Assembly (NCBI RefSeq): GCF_900104775.1
Contig: NZ_FNSA01000003.1
Span: 3,410,001-3,474,000 of the forward strand
Direction: 5' to 3'
DNA from: Tsukamurella tyrosinosolvens
GTDB lineage: Bacteria; Actinomycetota; Actinomycetes; Mycobacteriales; Mycobacteriaceae
DNA length: 64,000 nt
Under the pieces are notes generated by a model. The model saw nothing but the letters and a program-made list of their open reading frames with translations, was not told the origin of the DNA and ran no database searches. Positions 29,124-38,092 of this stretch are shown here, one piece after another. Both the position numbers and the translations under genes were made by a program. The first letter of the stretch is position 1. Each line of letters begins with the position of its first letter.

Positions 29124-30890
29124 ATGGCCTTCTCCGTCCAGATGCCGGCACTCGGCGAGAGCGTCACCGAAGGCACCGTCACCCGGTGGCTCAAGCAGGA
29201 GGGCGACACGATCACCGTCGACGAGCCCCTGCTCGAGGTCTCGACCGACAAGGTCGACACCGAGATCCCGGCCCCGGCTTCGGGTGTGCTGCTGAAGATC
29301 CTGGCGCAGGAGGACGACGTCGTCGAGGTCGGTGGCGATCTCGCCACCATCGGCGAGGCGGGCGAGTCCGCCCCCGCGGAGTCCGCGCCTGCGCCCGCCG
29401 CCGAGCCCGAGCCGGCCCCCGCTGCCGCCGCTCCGGCCGAGCCCGCCGCACCGGCCGCCCCCGCGGCTCCGGCAGCGCCCGCGGCGCCTGCGGCTCCGGC
29501 CGCGCCCGCGTCGGGGACCGAGGTGAAGATGCCCGAGCTGGGCGAGTCCGTCACCGAGGGCACCGTCACGCGCTGGCTCAAGAGCGTCGGCGACGAGATC
29601 GCCGTCGACGAGCCGCTGCTCGAGGTGTCCACCGACAAGGTCGACACGGAGATCCCGTCGCCCGTCGCCGGCACGCTGCTGGAGATCAAGGCGAACGAGG
29701 ACGACGTCATCGCCGTCGGCGGCGTGCTCGCGGTCGTCGGCTCCGGCGCCCCCGCGGCACCGGCCGCGCCCGCCGCCCCGGCACCGGCCCCCGAGCCCGC
29801 TCCGGCACCCGAGCCCGCTCCGGCCGCCCCCGCGGCCCCGGCTCCCGCGCCGACCCCCGCTCCCGCCGCGGCCGCTCCTGCGGCCCCGGCTGCTCCGGCC
29901 GCCCCCGCGGCGCCCGCCCCGGCCGCGTCGGCGTCGGATTCGACGCCGTACGTCACCCCGCTGGTGCGCAAGCTGGCTGCGGAGAACAACGTGGACCTGA
30001 ACGCGGTCAAGGGCACCGGCGTCGGTGGCCGCATCCGCAAGCAGGACGTCCTCGCCGCGGCCGAGGCCGCCAAGGCCCCCGCTGCTCCGGCCGCTGCCGC
30101 CGCCCCCGCGGCCGCCGCGCCGGCGGCACCGTCGGCCCCGAAGGGTGCCCGCCCCGAGCTGGCGGCCCTCCGCGGCACCTCGCAGAAGACCAACCGCATC
30201 CGCCAGATCACTGCGAAGGTGACCCGGGAGTCGCTGCAGGGTTCCGCGCAGCTCACCCAGGTCTTCGAGGTCGATTTCAGCAAGATCGTGGCGCTGCGCG
30301 CGCAGGCGAAGGCCGCGTTCAAGGCGAACGAGGGCGTGAACCTCACGTACCTGCCCTTCATCGCGAAGGCGGTCATCGAGGCGCTCAAGGTGCACCCGAA
30401 CGTCAACGCGTCGATCAGCGACGATTTCAAGGAGATCACCTACCACGGCGTGGTGAACCTGGGCATCGCCGTCGACACCCCGCAGGGCCTGCTCTCGCCG
30501 GTGATCAAGAACGCCGACGACCTGTCGCTGGCCGGCCTGGCCCGCGCGATCGTGGACCTCGCGGAGCGCACCCGCAACAGCGGCCTCAAGCCCGACGAGC
30601 TCTCCGGTGGCACCTTCACCATCACCAACATCGGTAGCGAGGGCGCGCTCTTCGACACCCCGATCCTGGTCCCGCCGCAGGCGGCGATGCTGGGTACCGG
30701 CGCGATCGTCAAGCGTCCGGTCGTGGTCAAGGACGCCGCGGGCACCGAGTCCATCGGCATCCACCCGATGGCCTTCCTCCCGCTCACCTACGATCACCGC
30801 CTCATCGACGGTGCCGACGCGGGCCGCTTCCTCACGACGGTCAAGCACCGTCTCGAGGAGGGCGCGTTCGAGGCGGATCTGGGCCTGTAA
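29124..30890 (+). CDS. dlaT: 2-oxo acid dehydrogenase E2 (dihydrolipoamide acyltransferase)
   Basis: The E2 core of pyruvate (and in mycobacteria also 2-oxoglutarate/peroxidase) complexes. The protein is 588 aa. It has two lipoyl domains with lipoyl lysines K43 and K172, both in STDKVDTE. Long Ala/Pro linkers follow each domain. The E1/E3-binding domain is at about 272-310 ([22 protein letters not shown]). The catalytic acyltransferase domain ends with H558 in [19 protein letters not shown] lies just before ATG 29124. LipB and LipA, which make its cofactor, are encoded nearby. Confidence 0.95.
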   Translation: MAFSVQMPALGESVTEGTVTRWLKQEGDTITVDEPLLEVSTDKVDTEIPAPASGVLLKILAQEDDVVEVGGDLATIGEAGESAPAESAPAPAAEPEPAPAAAAPAEPAAPAAPAAPAAPAAPAAPAAPASGTEVKMPELGESVTEGTVTRWLKSVGDEIAVDEPLLEVSTDKVDTEIPSPVAGTLLEIKANEDDVIAVGGVLAVVGSGAPAAPAAPAAPAPAPEPAPAPEPAPAAPAAPAPAPTPAPAAAAPAAPAAPAAPAAPAPAASASDSTPYVTPLVRKLAAENNVDLNAVKGTGVGGRIRKQDVLAAAEAAKAPAAPAAAAAPAAAAPAAPSAPKGARPELAALRGTSQKTNRIRQITAKVTRESLQGSAQLTQVFEVDFSKIVALRAQAKAAFKANEGVNLTYLPFIAKAVIEALKVHPNVNASISDDFKEITYHGVVNLGIAVDTPQGLLSPVIKNADDLSLAGLARAIVDLAERTRNSGLKPDELSGGTFTITNIGSEGALFDTPILVPPQAAMLGTGAIVKRPVVVKDAAGTESIGIHPMAFLPLTYDHRLIDGADAGRFLTTVKHRLEEGAFEADLGL

Positions 30891-30911
30891 ACACCGGAAC
30901 CACCCGATCTC

Positions 30912-31820
30912 ATGGAACGACGGGTCGCCCTCGCCGGATCGTCGGGGCTCATCGGCACTGCGGTGTCACGAGCGCTGACGCGGCGGGGCGACACCGTCGT
31001 TCCGCTCGTTCGGGGTGATTCCGCGCGCGGCCTCCCCTGGGATCCGGCGCGTGGCGAGGTCCCCGACCTCGCCGGCTTCGACGCGGTGATCGTGCTCAAC
31101 GGTTCCCCGCTCGCCGGCCACCGCTGGACGGGCGCGGTCAAGCAGGAGTTGCGCGACTCCCGCATCGAGTCCACCGCGGCGCTCGCCGAGGCGGCCGCGC
31201 GCGACGGCGTGCCGGTGTTCCTGGGCGCGAGCGCCATCGGCGTCTACGGCGACGCGGGCGAGACCGAGTGCCTCGACGGAACCGGCGGCACGCCGCCGGG
31301 ATCCGGCTTCCTCGCGAGCCTCTGCGTCGAGTGGGAGGCCGCCGCCGCTCCGGCCCGCGCCGGGGGCGTGACGGTGGCGCACCTGCGCTTCGGGCACGTC
31401 CTCTCCGCCGCCGGCGGGCTGCTCCCGGTGCTCCGCCGGGTCTACCGGCTGGGTTTGGGCGGCCGGCTCGGCAGCGGGCACCAGTGGATGTCGTGGATCT
31501 CGCGCGACGACGCCGCCCGGGCCGTCCTGCACGTGCTCGACGGTGCCCTCGCCCGCACGATCGTGGGTCCCGTCAACGTCGTCGCGCCGGCGCCGGTGCG
31601 GCAGCAGGCCTTCAGCGAGGCTCTGGGCCGTACGGTGAGCCGTCCGGCGCGGTGGGTGGTGCCGCGGTTCGCCCTGCGCGCCGTGGTCGGCGAGATCGCC
31701 GACGAGGGCCTCCTCTCGTCGCAGCGCGTCGTGCCGCGGGTCCTGCACGAGACGGGGTTCCGGTTCGCGCACACCACTCTTCCCGCCGCCCTCGCCGCGG
31801 CGATGGCGGACGGGGCGTAG
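30912..31820 (+). CDS. TIGR01777-family NAD(P)-binding epimerase
   Basis: An SDR-fold protein of 302 aa (SulA/YfcH/Rv2216 group). It has an N-terminal Rossmann glycine motif [15 protein letters not shown] (9-23), [23 protein letters not shown] with the active-site Tyr at about 113, and a C-terminal DUF1731 tail ([27 protein letters not shown]). The substrate is unknown. ATG 30912 starts 21 bases after dlaT, so it is likely in the dlaT operon. Its TAG stop forms the start of the lipB -10 element. Confidence 0.88.
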   Translation: MERRVALAGSSGLIGTAVSRALTRRGDTVVPLVRGDSARGLPWDPARGEVPDLAGFDAVIVLNGSPLAGHRWTGAVKQELRDSRIESTAALAEAAARDGVPVFLGASAIGVYGDAGETECLDGTGGTPPGSGFLASLCVEWEAAAAPARAGGVTVAHLRFGHVLSAAGGLLPVLRRVYRLGLGGRLGSGHQWMSWISRDDAARAVLHVLDGALARTIVGPVNVVAPAPVRQQAFSEALGRTVSRPARWVVPRFALRAVVGEIADEGLLSSQRVVPRVLHETGFRFAHTTLPAALAAAMADGA

Positions 31821-31823
31821 CGT
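31818..31823 (+). promoter_or_regulatory. -10 element of lipB, overlapping the upstream stop codon
   Basis: TAGCGT followed by 7 bases and ATG 31831. The TAG is also the stop codon of the epimerase gene. Confidence 0.5.
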
Positions 31824-31830
31824 CGAGGGC

Positions 31831-32541
31831 ATGCCCGCACGCTCCGCCCGCGCCGATTCCGACCCGATCCTGGTCGAGGACCTCGGCACCATCGGTTACC
31901 AGGAGGCCTTCGACCTCCAGCACGACCTCGCGAACCAGCGCGCCGACGGTGCCATCGGCGACCGGCTGCTCCTCCTCGAGCACCCGCCCACGTTCACCGC
32001 GGGCAAGCGCACCGAGCCGCAGGACCTGCCGACGGACGGCAGCACCGTCATCGACGTCGACCGCGGCGGCAAGATCACGTGGCACGGCCCGGGCCAGCTG
32101 GTCGGCTACCCGATCATCAAGCTGGGCTCCGCGATGGACGTCGTCGACTACGTCCGCCGGATCGAGCAGGCGCTCATCGAGGTCTGCCGGGGCCTCGGGC
32201 TCCCGGTCGGCCGGGTCGAGGGCCGCTCGGGCGTCTGGTTCCCCGCCGACGGTGCGCGACCCGAGCGCAAGGTGGCCGCCATCGGCATCCGCGTGGCGCG
32301 CGGCGTGACCCTGCACGGCTTCGCCCTCAACTGCGACAACACGCTCGGCGGCTTCGACGCGATCATCCCCTGCGGCATCCCCGACGCGGGCGTGACCACG
32401 CTGAGCTCCGAGCTGGGCCGCGACGTCACCGTCGGCGAGGTGCGCGACGCCGTCGTCGACGCCGTCCAGCGCGCGCTCGACGGCGACCTCCCCGTCACGG
32501 ACGAGACACTGCACCAGACGTCGGCGCCGACCGCACGCTGA
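31831..32541 (+). CDS. lipB: Lipoyl(octanoyl) transferase
   Basis: LipB moves octanoate from acyl carrier protein to lipoyl domains (GcvH, E2), the first step of lipoate synthesis. The protein is 236 aa. The catalytic pair is present: K147 in RKVAAIG and C181 in [10 protein letters not shown]. The substrate-binding [17 protein letters not shown] lies at about 75-91. ATG 31831 follows the leaderless -10. In M. tuberculosis lipA is immediately downstream; here it is about 6.9 kb away, across an inserted block. Confidence 0.96.
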   Translation: MPARSARADSDPILVEDLGTIGYQEAFDLQHDLANQRADGAIGDRLLLLEHPPTFTAGKRTEPQDLPTDGSTVIDVDRGGKITWHGPGQLVGYPIIKLGSAMDVVDYVRRIEQALIEVCRGLGLPVGRVEGRSGVWFPADGARPERKVAAIGIRVARGVTLHGFALNCDNTLGGFDAIIPCGIPDAGVTTLSSELGRDVTVGEVRDAVVDAVQRALDGDLPVTDETLHQTSAPTAR

Positions 32542-32554
32542 GGCCGCACCGGGC

Positions 32555-34444
32555 TCAGTACGGGGGCGGCTCGTCGTCGGAGTGGGCCCGTTCAGGTGGT
32601 CGACGGTGCGTCGGCCCCTCGGGAAGCACGGCGGCGCGTTCGGCGCGGATCTCGGCGCGGACCTGCGCACGGTGCGCGCGCAGCACACACCGCAGGCGTT
32701 CCTCGATGATGCTGATGCCTGCACCCGACGGCGACCTGCCCGGCGGAGGCTCCGGAGGACGCGGGTTCCGCAGGCGCTGCGCGGCGTCGCGGTGGCGTTG
32801 GCGGATCTGTTCGCGGCGTCGATGTTCGCGCTGCAACTTGGTCGGCCCGTTCCGAACCCGATACCTCGGATCGGGCAGGTCCGGCGCTGTCCACGACACC
32901 CGCTTCAGGTCCGGGAACAGCGCCAGGACGACGCCGGCCGGATCGACGATGATGTGCTCGCCGTCCGGGTTGATCCACAGGATCCGACCATCCGGTAGGC
33001 GTGCGTCGATCCACCCTCCCGCCGTCTTGAGCTGGTGATGCTTCTTGCACAGCGGCTGCAGATTGTTCGCGGCGGTCCGCCCGCCGCGGGCGGGGTCGAC
33101 GTGGTCGTACTCGCGGGAATGATCGATCTCGCAACGCCGCGCCGGGCGGGTGCACAGCGGGAACACGCACCGCGGGTGGAGGATCGTGAGGTAGCGGACG
33201 AGGTCCGCGGTCAACCGGTAGTCCGCGCTACCTCGAGCCCTGACGAGCGCATCACCCGCGATCTCAGCAGTATCCGGGTCATCGACATCTGAAGCGTCCG
33301 GATCTGCAGCGAGGTCGTCGCCACGATCGGCAGCATCGGCGCTATCGGCTGTGCCGGAATCGGCGGTGACGTCCGACTCGGACGCGCTGGTGCCCGCGGT
33401 ATCGATCCGCTCGCCGAACTCGCGGACCACCGCGTCCTCCCGTCCGGCGAGATCGCGGGCGTGCGCGGCGGTGATCGGCCCGTAGCCGCTCAGGTACCCC
33501 GATTCGTCGTTCTCCGGATCGGCGAGGGTGCGTTCGTTGACAACCACGTGCACCAGGGCGCGGTACCGGACGATCACTCCGTCCTCGACACCCTCCTCCA
33601 CCGCCCGCGGCTCGGTCTTCTCGCACACCCCGCAGTCACAGCCCAACGTCACGTACCCGCGCAGCAGCATCATCAGCCCATCCGCGCGACGCTGCGACAC
33701 CGCCCGCGAATCCTGATCACACACCGTGCCGATGATGTCATCGACCCGCCGCTCGAACTCCGCGACATCCTCCGCCGGCAGCAGGGCGAACGCCGACGCC
33801 AACCCGTCCTCCTCCGGCCGGAAGATCACCGTCCGATCATCCCGGGACCGTTCTCGCCGCCTGATCGCCGCCTCCGGATCGATCCGCGCCACCAGCAGAT
33901 CCGCGAACTCCCGCAACGCCGGGATCGCCAGCAGCTCCCGCGCATCGGCCTCCAAGCGGTCGGCGAGGGCACCGTCGAACTCGCGGACCTGCGCGCGGCC
34001 GAGTGCCCGCGACCGGGCGAGCGCCTCGCGCCCGCCCGGCACGGAGAGGACCCCTGCGGCGATCAACCCGAACACCCGCGGCAGGCGCTCGACGAACCCC
34101 ACCGCTTCCTCCACCGCGCGGTCCGCCGCCGACGCCCCGACCCTCAGCACCACTGACACCTGCGCCTGGAGCTCCGTCTCCCGCAACCGCAGATCCCGCT
34201 GACGGGCCCGCAGATCGGAGATCTCCGCATCCGCGGGCAACCCCAGCAGTTCCGCCTCAGCGTCCGCGTACATCGTGCGATACAGGCAGTACAACGCCGC
34301 GACGCGACGGCAGTACGCCGCGTTCTCCGCACAGCGCTGTTCGAATGCCAGCTTCGACAGCCGATCCCGATAGCCGTGCACAGCCGCCAGCCCCTCGGGA
34401 ATCATCTCCCCAGGTAGATCGCGAATCACGCCCGGCAGGTCCAT
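32555..34444 (-). CDS. DUF222 / HNH nuclease-like protein (13E12 repeat family)
   Basis: A 629-aa protein. The N-terminal DUF222 domain (about 1-330) is mostly helical. An acidic D/A/S-rich linker (about 355-405) leads to the HNH core: C-x4-C (CVFPLC), CEIDHSREYDH, and NNLQPLCKKHHQLK (about 435-485). A long basic, Pro-rich C-terminal tail follows. All HNH residues look intact. Related M. tuberculosis 13E12 proteins are multi-copy, and some are in the LexA regulon. ATG 34444 follows TAGCAT by 6 bases. The gene is inserted between lipB and lipA. Confidence 0.88.
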   Translation of the reverse strand: MDLPGVIRDLPGEMIPEGLAAVHGYRDRLSKLAFEQRCAENAAYCRRVAALYCLYRTMYADAEAELLGLPADAEISDLRARQRDLRLRETELQAQVSVVLRVGASAADRAVEEAVGFVERLPRVFGLIAAGVLSVPGGREALARSRALGRAQVREFDGALADRLEADARELLAIPALREFADLLVARIDPEAAIRRRERSRDDRTVIFRPEEDGLASAFALLPAEDVAEFERRVDDIIGTVCDQDSRAVSQRRADGLMMLLRGYVTLGCDCGVCEKTEPRAVEEGVEDGVIVRYRALVHVVVNERTLADPENDESGYLSGYGPITAAHARDLAGREDAVVREFGERIDTAGTSASESDVTADSGTADSADAADRGDDLAADPDASDVDDPDTAEIAGDALVRARGSADYRLTADLVRYLTILHPRCVFPLCTRPARRCEIDHSREYDHVDPARGGRTAANNLQPLCKKHHQLKTAGGWIDARLPDGRILWINPDGEHIIVDPAGVVLALFPDLKRVSWTAPDLPDPRYRVRNGPTKLQREHRRREQIRQRHRDAAQRLRNPRPPEPPPGRSPSGAGISIIEERLRCVLRAHRAQVRAEIRAERAAVLPEGPTHRRPPERAHSDDEPPPY

Positions 34445-34451
34445 GCCTTCA

Positions 34452-34467
34452 TGCTACACCTGTTCGA
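34452..34467 (-). promoter_or_regulatory. Possible LexA (SOS) box and -10 of the DUF222-HNH gene
   Basis: On the minus strand TCGAACA-GG-TGTAGCA matches 11 of 14 fixed positions of the actinobacterial LexA pattern TCGAACA-NN-TGTTCGA. The TAGCAT -10 (34451-34456) overlaps its right half, 6 bases before ATG 34444. One half-site is perfect, the other weak. Confidence 0.4.
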
Positions 34468-34519
34468 AGCCCATCGCGTCAGATCGAACAACGAGATCGG
34501 GGCACGCCGGAGCGACCGA

Positions 34520-34903
34520 TCACGCCCGATCGGCGGGATCCTCCGGCGCGCCGTCCCGGACCGCTTTCGCCCACGCCTTGGCCCACAGTTCCAGCGGCCC
34601 CAGGGCGATCAGGAGGGCCTTGCCCTGGTAGCTGAGGCGGTAGGCGCCATCGGACGTCTGCGCCACGATGTGCGCCGCCGAGAGCTCGGAGAGCCGCTGC
34701 GAGAGCGTGCTCGACGAGATGCCCTCGATCTCGTTGCGCAGGTCGGAGAACCGCGACTTACCGAAGCGCAGCTCCCACACGATTCGCAGCGCCCACCGCC
34801 GGCCGAAGAGGTCGAGCGCGGCCATCATCGGCCGCCCGGAGTCCGAACCGCGGACCGGTCGCCCGGGTAGCGGGCGGTCGACCTCGCCCTCGTTGTGACG
34901 CAT
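34520..34903 (-). CDS. HxlR-family transcriptional regulator
   Basis: A 127-aa winged-helix regulator. LDLFGRRWALRIVWELRFGKSRFSDLRNEIEGISSSTLSQRLSELSAAHIV (about 30-80) is the typical HxlR core. The family Cys before the core is absent here, so thiol sensing of the usual kind is unlikely. ATG 34903 has GGGGAG 4 bases upstream; the in-frame start at 34939 lacks one. It is divergent from the MMPL transporter gene, its probable target. Confidence 0.88.
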   Translation of the reverse strand: MRHNEGEVDRPLPGRPVRGSDSGRPMMAALDLFGRRWALRIVWELRFGKSRFSDLRNEIEGISSSTLSQRLSELSAAHIVAQTSDGAYRLSYQGKALLIALGPLELWAKAWAKAVRDGAPEDPADRA

Positions 34904-35047
34904 GTCACTCCCCCTGCCGCTCTGCGGCGGAACCCACACCGCGACGCACTAGGCGCGCCTCGCCGATAGAGATACGGTTCACACCTATCAGTCCAGTTCG
35001 ATTTTTGGACCACGGCCGGATCTCCTCCGGCGGACCGGAAGGTGACC

Positions 35048-38000
35048 GTGATCGACGCCCATAGTAATTCCGCAGCGAAGCAGCCCTTCTTCGCGCGGCT
35101 CGGCCGACTCTGCGTGCGCTACGCGGCCTGGATCCTGCTGTTCTGGGTCGGCGTGGCCGGCATCCTCAACGTCGCGGTGCCGCAACTCGAGGTCACGGTC
35201 CACAAGCACTCGGCACCGTTCATCCCGGGCGACCTGCCCGGCGTCGACGGGCTGCGCGCCATGGCCGAGGAGTTCGGCACCCCGTCGTCCACGGCGCAGG
35301 GCAACGTCATCGTCGCCGCCGAGGGGAGGATCGGCCCCGAGCAGGAGCAGTACTACCGCGCTCTCACCAGCGCGCTCGAGGCCGACAAGGAGCACGTCGC
35401 CTACGTCATCGACACCTTCGGTAAGCCGGCCGCCCGCGAGGTGGGCCTGAGCCCCGACGGTAGGGCGATCAACCTGCTCGTCGCCGAGGTCGGCGACATC
35501 GGTTCCACGCGGGCGCAATCGAGCACCGAGGCGATCCGGGAGACCATCCGTTCGATCCCGGCGCCGGCGGGCACCACCGTCGAGTTCACGGGCACGGCAC
35601 CGACGCTGTCGGACCTGTTCACCGCGATCGACGCGTCGCTGCTCGTCATCACCGCGGTCTCCGTGGTGCTCATCATGGCGCTGCTGCTCGTCACCTACCG
35701 GTCGATCGGCGCGGCGATGGTCCCGCTGCTGACCATCGGCCTCTCGCTCGCCGTCGCGCGGCCCATCGTCTCGTTGCTCGGCGAACACGAGGTGATCCCC
35801 GTGTCCAACTTCTCCATCGCGATCATGACCGCGATGGTGCTGGGCGCGGCCACCGACTACGCGATCTTCGCCGTCGCGGGGTACCACGAGGCGCGGCGCG
35901 CGGGGATCCCGTCCGACGAGGCCGCGGTCGCCGCGTCGACGCGCGTCGGGCGCATCATCGTCGCCTCGGCCCTCACCATCGCCGTGGCGAGCGGCGCGAT
36001 GATCTTCTGCAAGGTCGGCATCTTCGTCACCGCCGGCCTGCCGACCACGATCTCGATCATCGTGACCTGCCTCATCGCCCTCACGCTGCCGCCGGCCCTG
36101 CTGCGCTACCTCGGCGCGCGGGGCTGGGTGGAGCCCCGCCCGGGCACCGAGAAGCGCTGGCGCCGCACCGGCGCGAAGGTGATGCGCCGCGCGGTGCCGC
36201 TCTCGGCGGCCGCGCTCGTGGTCCTCCTCGCCGCCGCGGCGGTGCTGCCGAGCATGGTGATCGGCTTCGACGAGAACCGGATGCAGCTGCGGGCCACCGA
36301 CTCCCGCAACGGCTACGAGACGGTCATGGAGCACTGGGGCGTCAACGAGGCGGTGCCCGAGTTCCTGCTCATCCGCGCCGACCACGACATGCGCAACACC
36401 CACGACCTCGCCGCGCTCGAATCCATCGCGATCGGGGTGTCGAACCTGCCGCAGGTGGCCTACGTCCGGTCGATCACCCGGCCCGACGGGAAGCCGATCC
36501 CCGAGTCGGCCGTCGGCTACCAGACGCAGCAGGTCGCGAACGGCCTGGGCGACGCGAACCGCCAGCTCAAGGACGCCTCGCCGCAGCTCAAGGCGCTCGC
36601 TTCCGGCGTGGACCAGCTCAATACCGGCGCGGGCGAGGCGTCCCGCCGGGTACCGGAGCTCGTCGCGGGCACCCAGCGCGTCACCGGGCTGGCGTCCGGC
36701 GTGCTCGACGCCCTGACCTCCGCCCAGCAGGCGCTCGCCACCGCGAGCGGCGGCACCGTCGACGTGAACGCCGCGACCGCCCTGCTGCGCAGCGCCGTCG
36801 CCACCCTGACCACCGCCGCCGACGCCGTCCGGACCGCGCAGCGGCAGAACGCCGGGATCGGCGAGGTGTTCGGCCCCCTGGTCGGCCCCGCCTCCCCCGC
36901 CTGTGCCGCCGACGCGAACTGCACCGCCGCGCGCCGGGCCTTCGCCGAGCTCGACCGCGCCACGTCCGGGCGGGCCTCGACGGCGGTCCGCGCGGCCACC
37001 GTCGTGCTGCCCGCGGGGACGACGGACCGCGCGGCGACCGCGCTCTCCCAGGCCGACGACGCGCTGGCCCGGCTGCAGGGGCTCCTCAAGGGCCTCGGGG
37101 GCCTCAGCCCCGAGCAGGTCAAGGCGCAGCTCGCGGAGTTGAACGCGGGCGTCTCCCAGCTCTCCACGGGCCTGTCCCAGCTCAGCGCGGGCCTCGGGCA
37201 GGTCAAGACGGGCACCGATCAGGTGGTCGAGATGACGGGCCGCCTCCAGGAGGGCCTCGGCACCGCCACGGACTACCTCACCGGGCTCAGCGCCGGCACG
37301 ACCGACGGCCCGGGCCGCGGCTTCTACCTGCCCGCCCAGGGACTGCAGTCGGATCGCTTCGTCGACGGCTCGCGGGTGCTCATGTCGCCCGACGGCCGGT
37401 CCGCCCGCATGCTCGTGGTGTGGGGCATCAACCCGTACTCGGACGAGGCGCTCAACACGGCCGCGTCGATCCCCGACGCCGCGCGGGCGGCGGCGCACGG
37501 CACCGTGCTCGAGTCCGCGACGATGGACGGCTTCGGCCTGGCCTCGATCTCGGCGCAGATGCGCGAGCAGGTGCTGCGGGACTTCCTGCTCTTCGGGCTG
37601 GTCGCGGTGATCGGCGTCTTCCTGGTGCTGCTGGTGCTGCTCCGGGCGGTGATCGCGGCGGCGCTCATGGTCGCCACGGTGGTGCTGTCCTTCGCCGCCG
37701 CCGCGGGTGCGTCGGTGCTGCTCTGGCAGCACGGCCTGGGGATCCCCGTCGACTGGTCGGTGCTGCCGATCGCCTTCATGGCGCTGGTCGCGGTGGGCGC
37801 GGACTACAGCATGCTGTTCGCGGACCGGATCCGCGAGGAGGCCGCCGGGGATTCGACGGTGCGCGGCGTGCTCCGCGCGTTCGGCACCACCGGCAGCGTG
37901 ATCACCACCGCCGGACTGGTCTTCGCCATCACGATGTTCGCGCTGATGAGCGGCAGCGTGATCAACCTGCTGCAGATCGGCTCGACCATCGGCATCGGCC

Positions 38001-38092
38001 TGCTGATCGACATCGTCGTGGTGCGGACCGTCTTCGTGCCGGCGGCGATCACCGCGCTCGGCGACCGCGTGTGGTGGCCGTCGAAGCCGTGA
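35048..38092 (+). CDS. MMPL-family RND transporter
   Basis: A 1014-aa inner-membrane exporter. Two homologous halves each have one helix, a large extracytoplasmic domain and five helices. The Asp-Tyr pairs of the MMPL proton relay are D270 in GAATDYAIF and D919 in VGADYSML. The second outer domain is long, with coiled-coil-like repeats (LSTGLSQLSAGLGQVKTG, about 700-725) and a CAADANC cysteine pair. Substrates in this family are lipids or siderophores; it cannot be assigned here. GTG 35048 (GGAAGG 5 bases upstream) is preferred over GTG 35042. The divergent HxlR is the likely regulator. Confidence 0.92.
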   Translation: MIDAHSNSAAKQPFFARLGRLCVRYAAWILLFWVGVAGILNVAVPQLEVTVHKHSAPFIPGDLPGVDGLRAMAEEFGTPSSTAQGNVIVAAEGRIGPEQEQYYRALTSALEADKEHVAYVIDTFGKPAAREVGLSPDGRAINLLVAEVGDIGSTRAQSSTEAIRETIRSIPAPAGTTVEFTGTAPTLSDLFTAIDASLLVITAVSVVLIMALLLVTYRSIGAAMVPLLTIGLSLAVARPIVSLLGEHEVIPVSNFSIAIMTAMVLGAATDYAIFAVAGYHEARRAGIPSDEAAVAASTRVGRIIVASALTIAVASGAMIFCKVGIFVTAGLPTTISIIVTCLIALTLPPALLRYLGARGWVEPRPGTEKRWRRTGAKVMRRAVPLSAAALVVLLAAAAVLPSMVIGFDENRMQLRATDSRNGYETVMEHWGVNEAVPEFLLIRADHDMRNTHDLAALESIAIGVSNLPQVAYVRSITRPDGKPIPESAVGYQTQQVANGLGDANRQLKDASPQLKALASGVDQLNTGAGEASRRVPELVAGTQRVTGLASGVLDALTSAQQALATASGGTVDVNAATALLRSAVATLTTAADAVRTAQRQNAGIGEVFGPLVGPASPACAADANCTAARRAFAELDRATSGRASTAVRAATVVLPAGTTDRAATALSQADDALARLQGLLKGLGGLSPEQVKAQLAELNAGVSQLSTGLSQLSAGLGQVKTGTDQVVEMTGRLQEGLGTATDYLTGLSAGTTDGPGRGFYLPAQGLQSDRFVDGSRVLMSPDGRSARMLVVWGINPYSDEALNTAASIPDAARAAAHGTVLESATMDGFGLASISAQMREQVLRDFLLFGLVAVIGVFLVLLVLLRAVIAAALMVATVVLSFAAAAGASVLLWQHGLGIPVDWSVLPIAFMALVAVGADYSMLFADRIREEAAGDSTVRGVLRAFGTTGSVITTAGLVFAITMFALMSGSVINLLQIGSTIGIGLLIDIVVVRTVFVPAAITALGDRVWWPSKP

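Noticed and set aside
29380-30150. Internal repeats in dlaT as a mobile or tandem DNA element
   Set aside because: They encode the Ala/Pro linkers and duplicated lipoyl domains that are normal for E2 proteins.
32555-34444. DUF222-HNH gene as part of an insertion sequence or prophage
   Set aside because: No terminal inverted repeats, target duplications, integrase or phage genes were seen around it.
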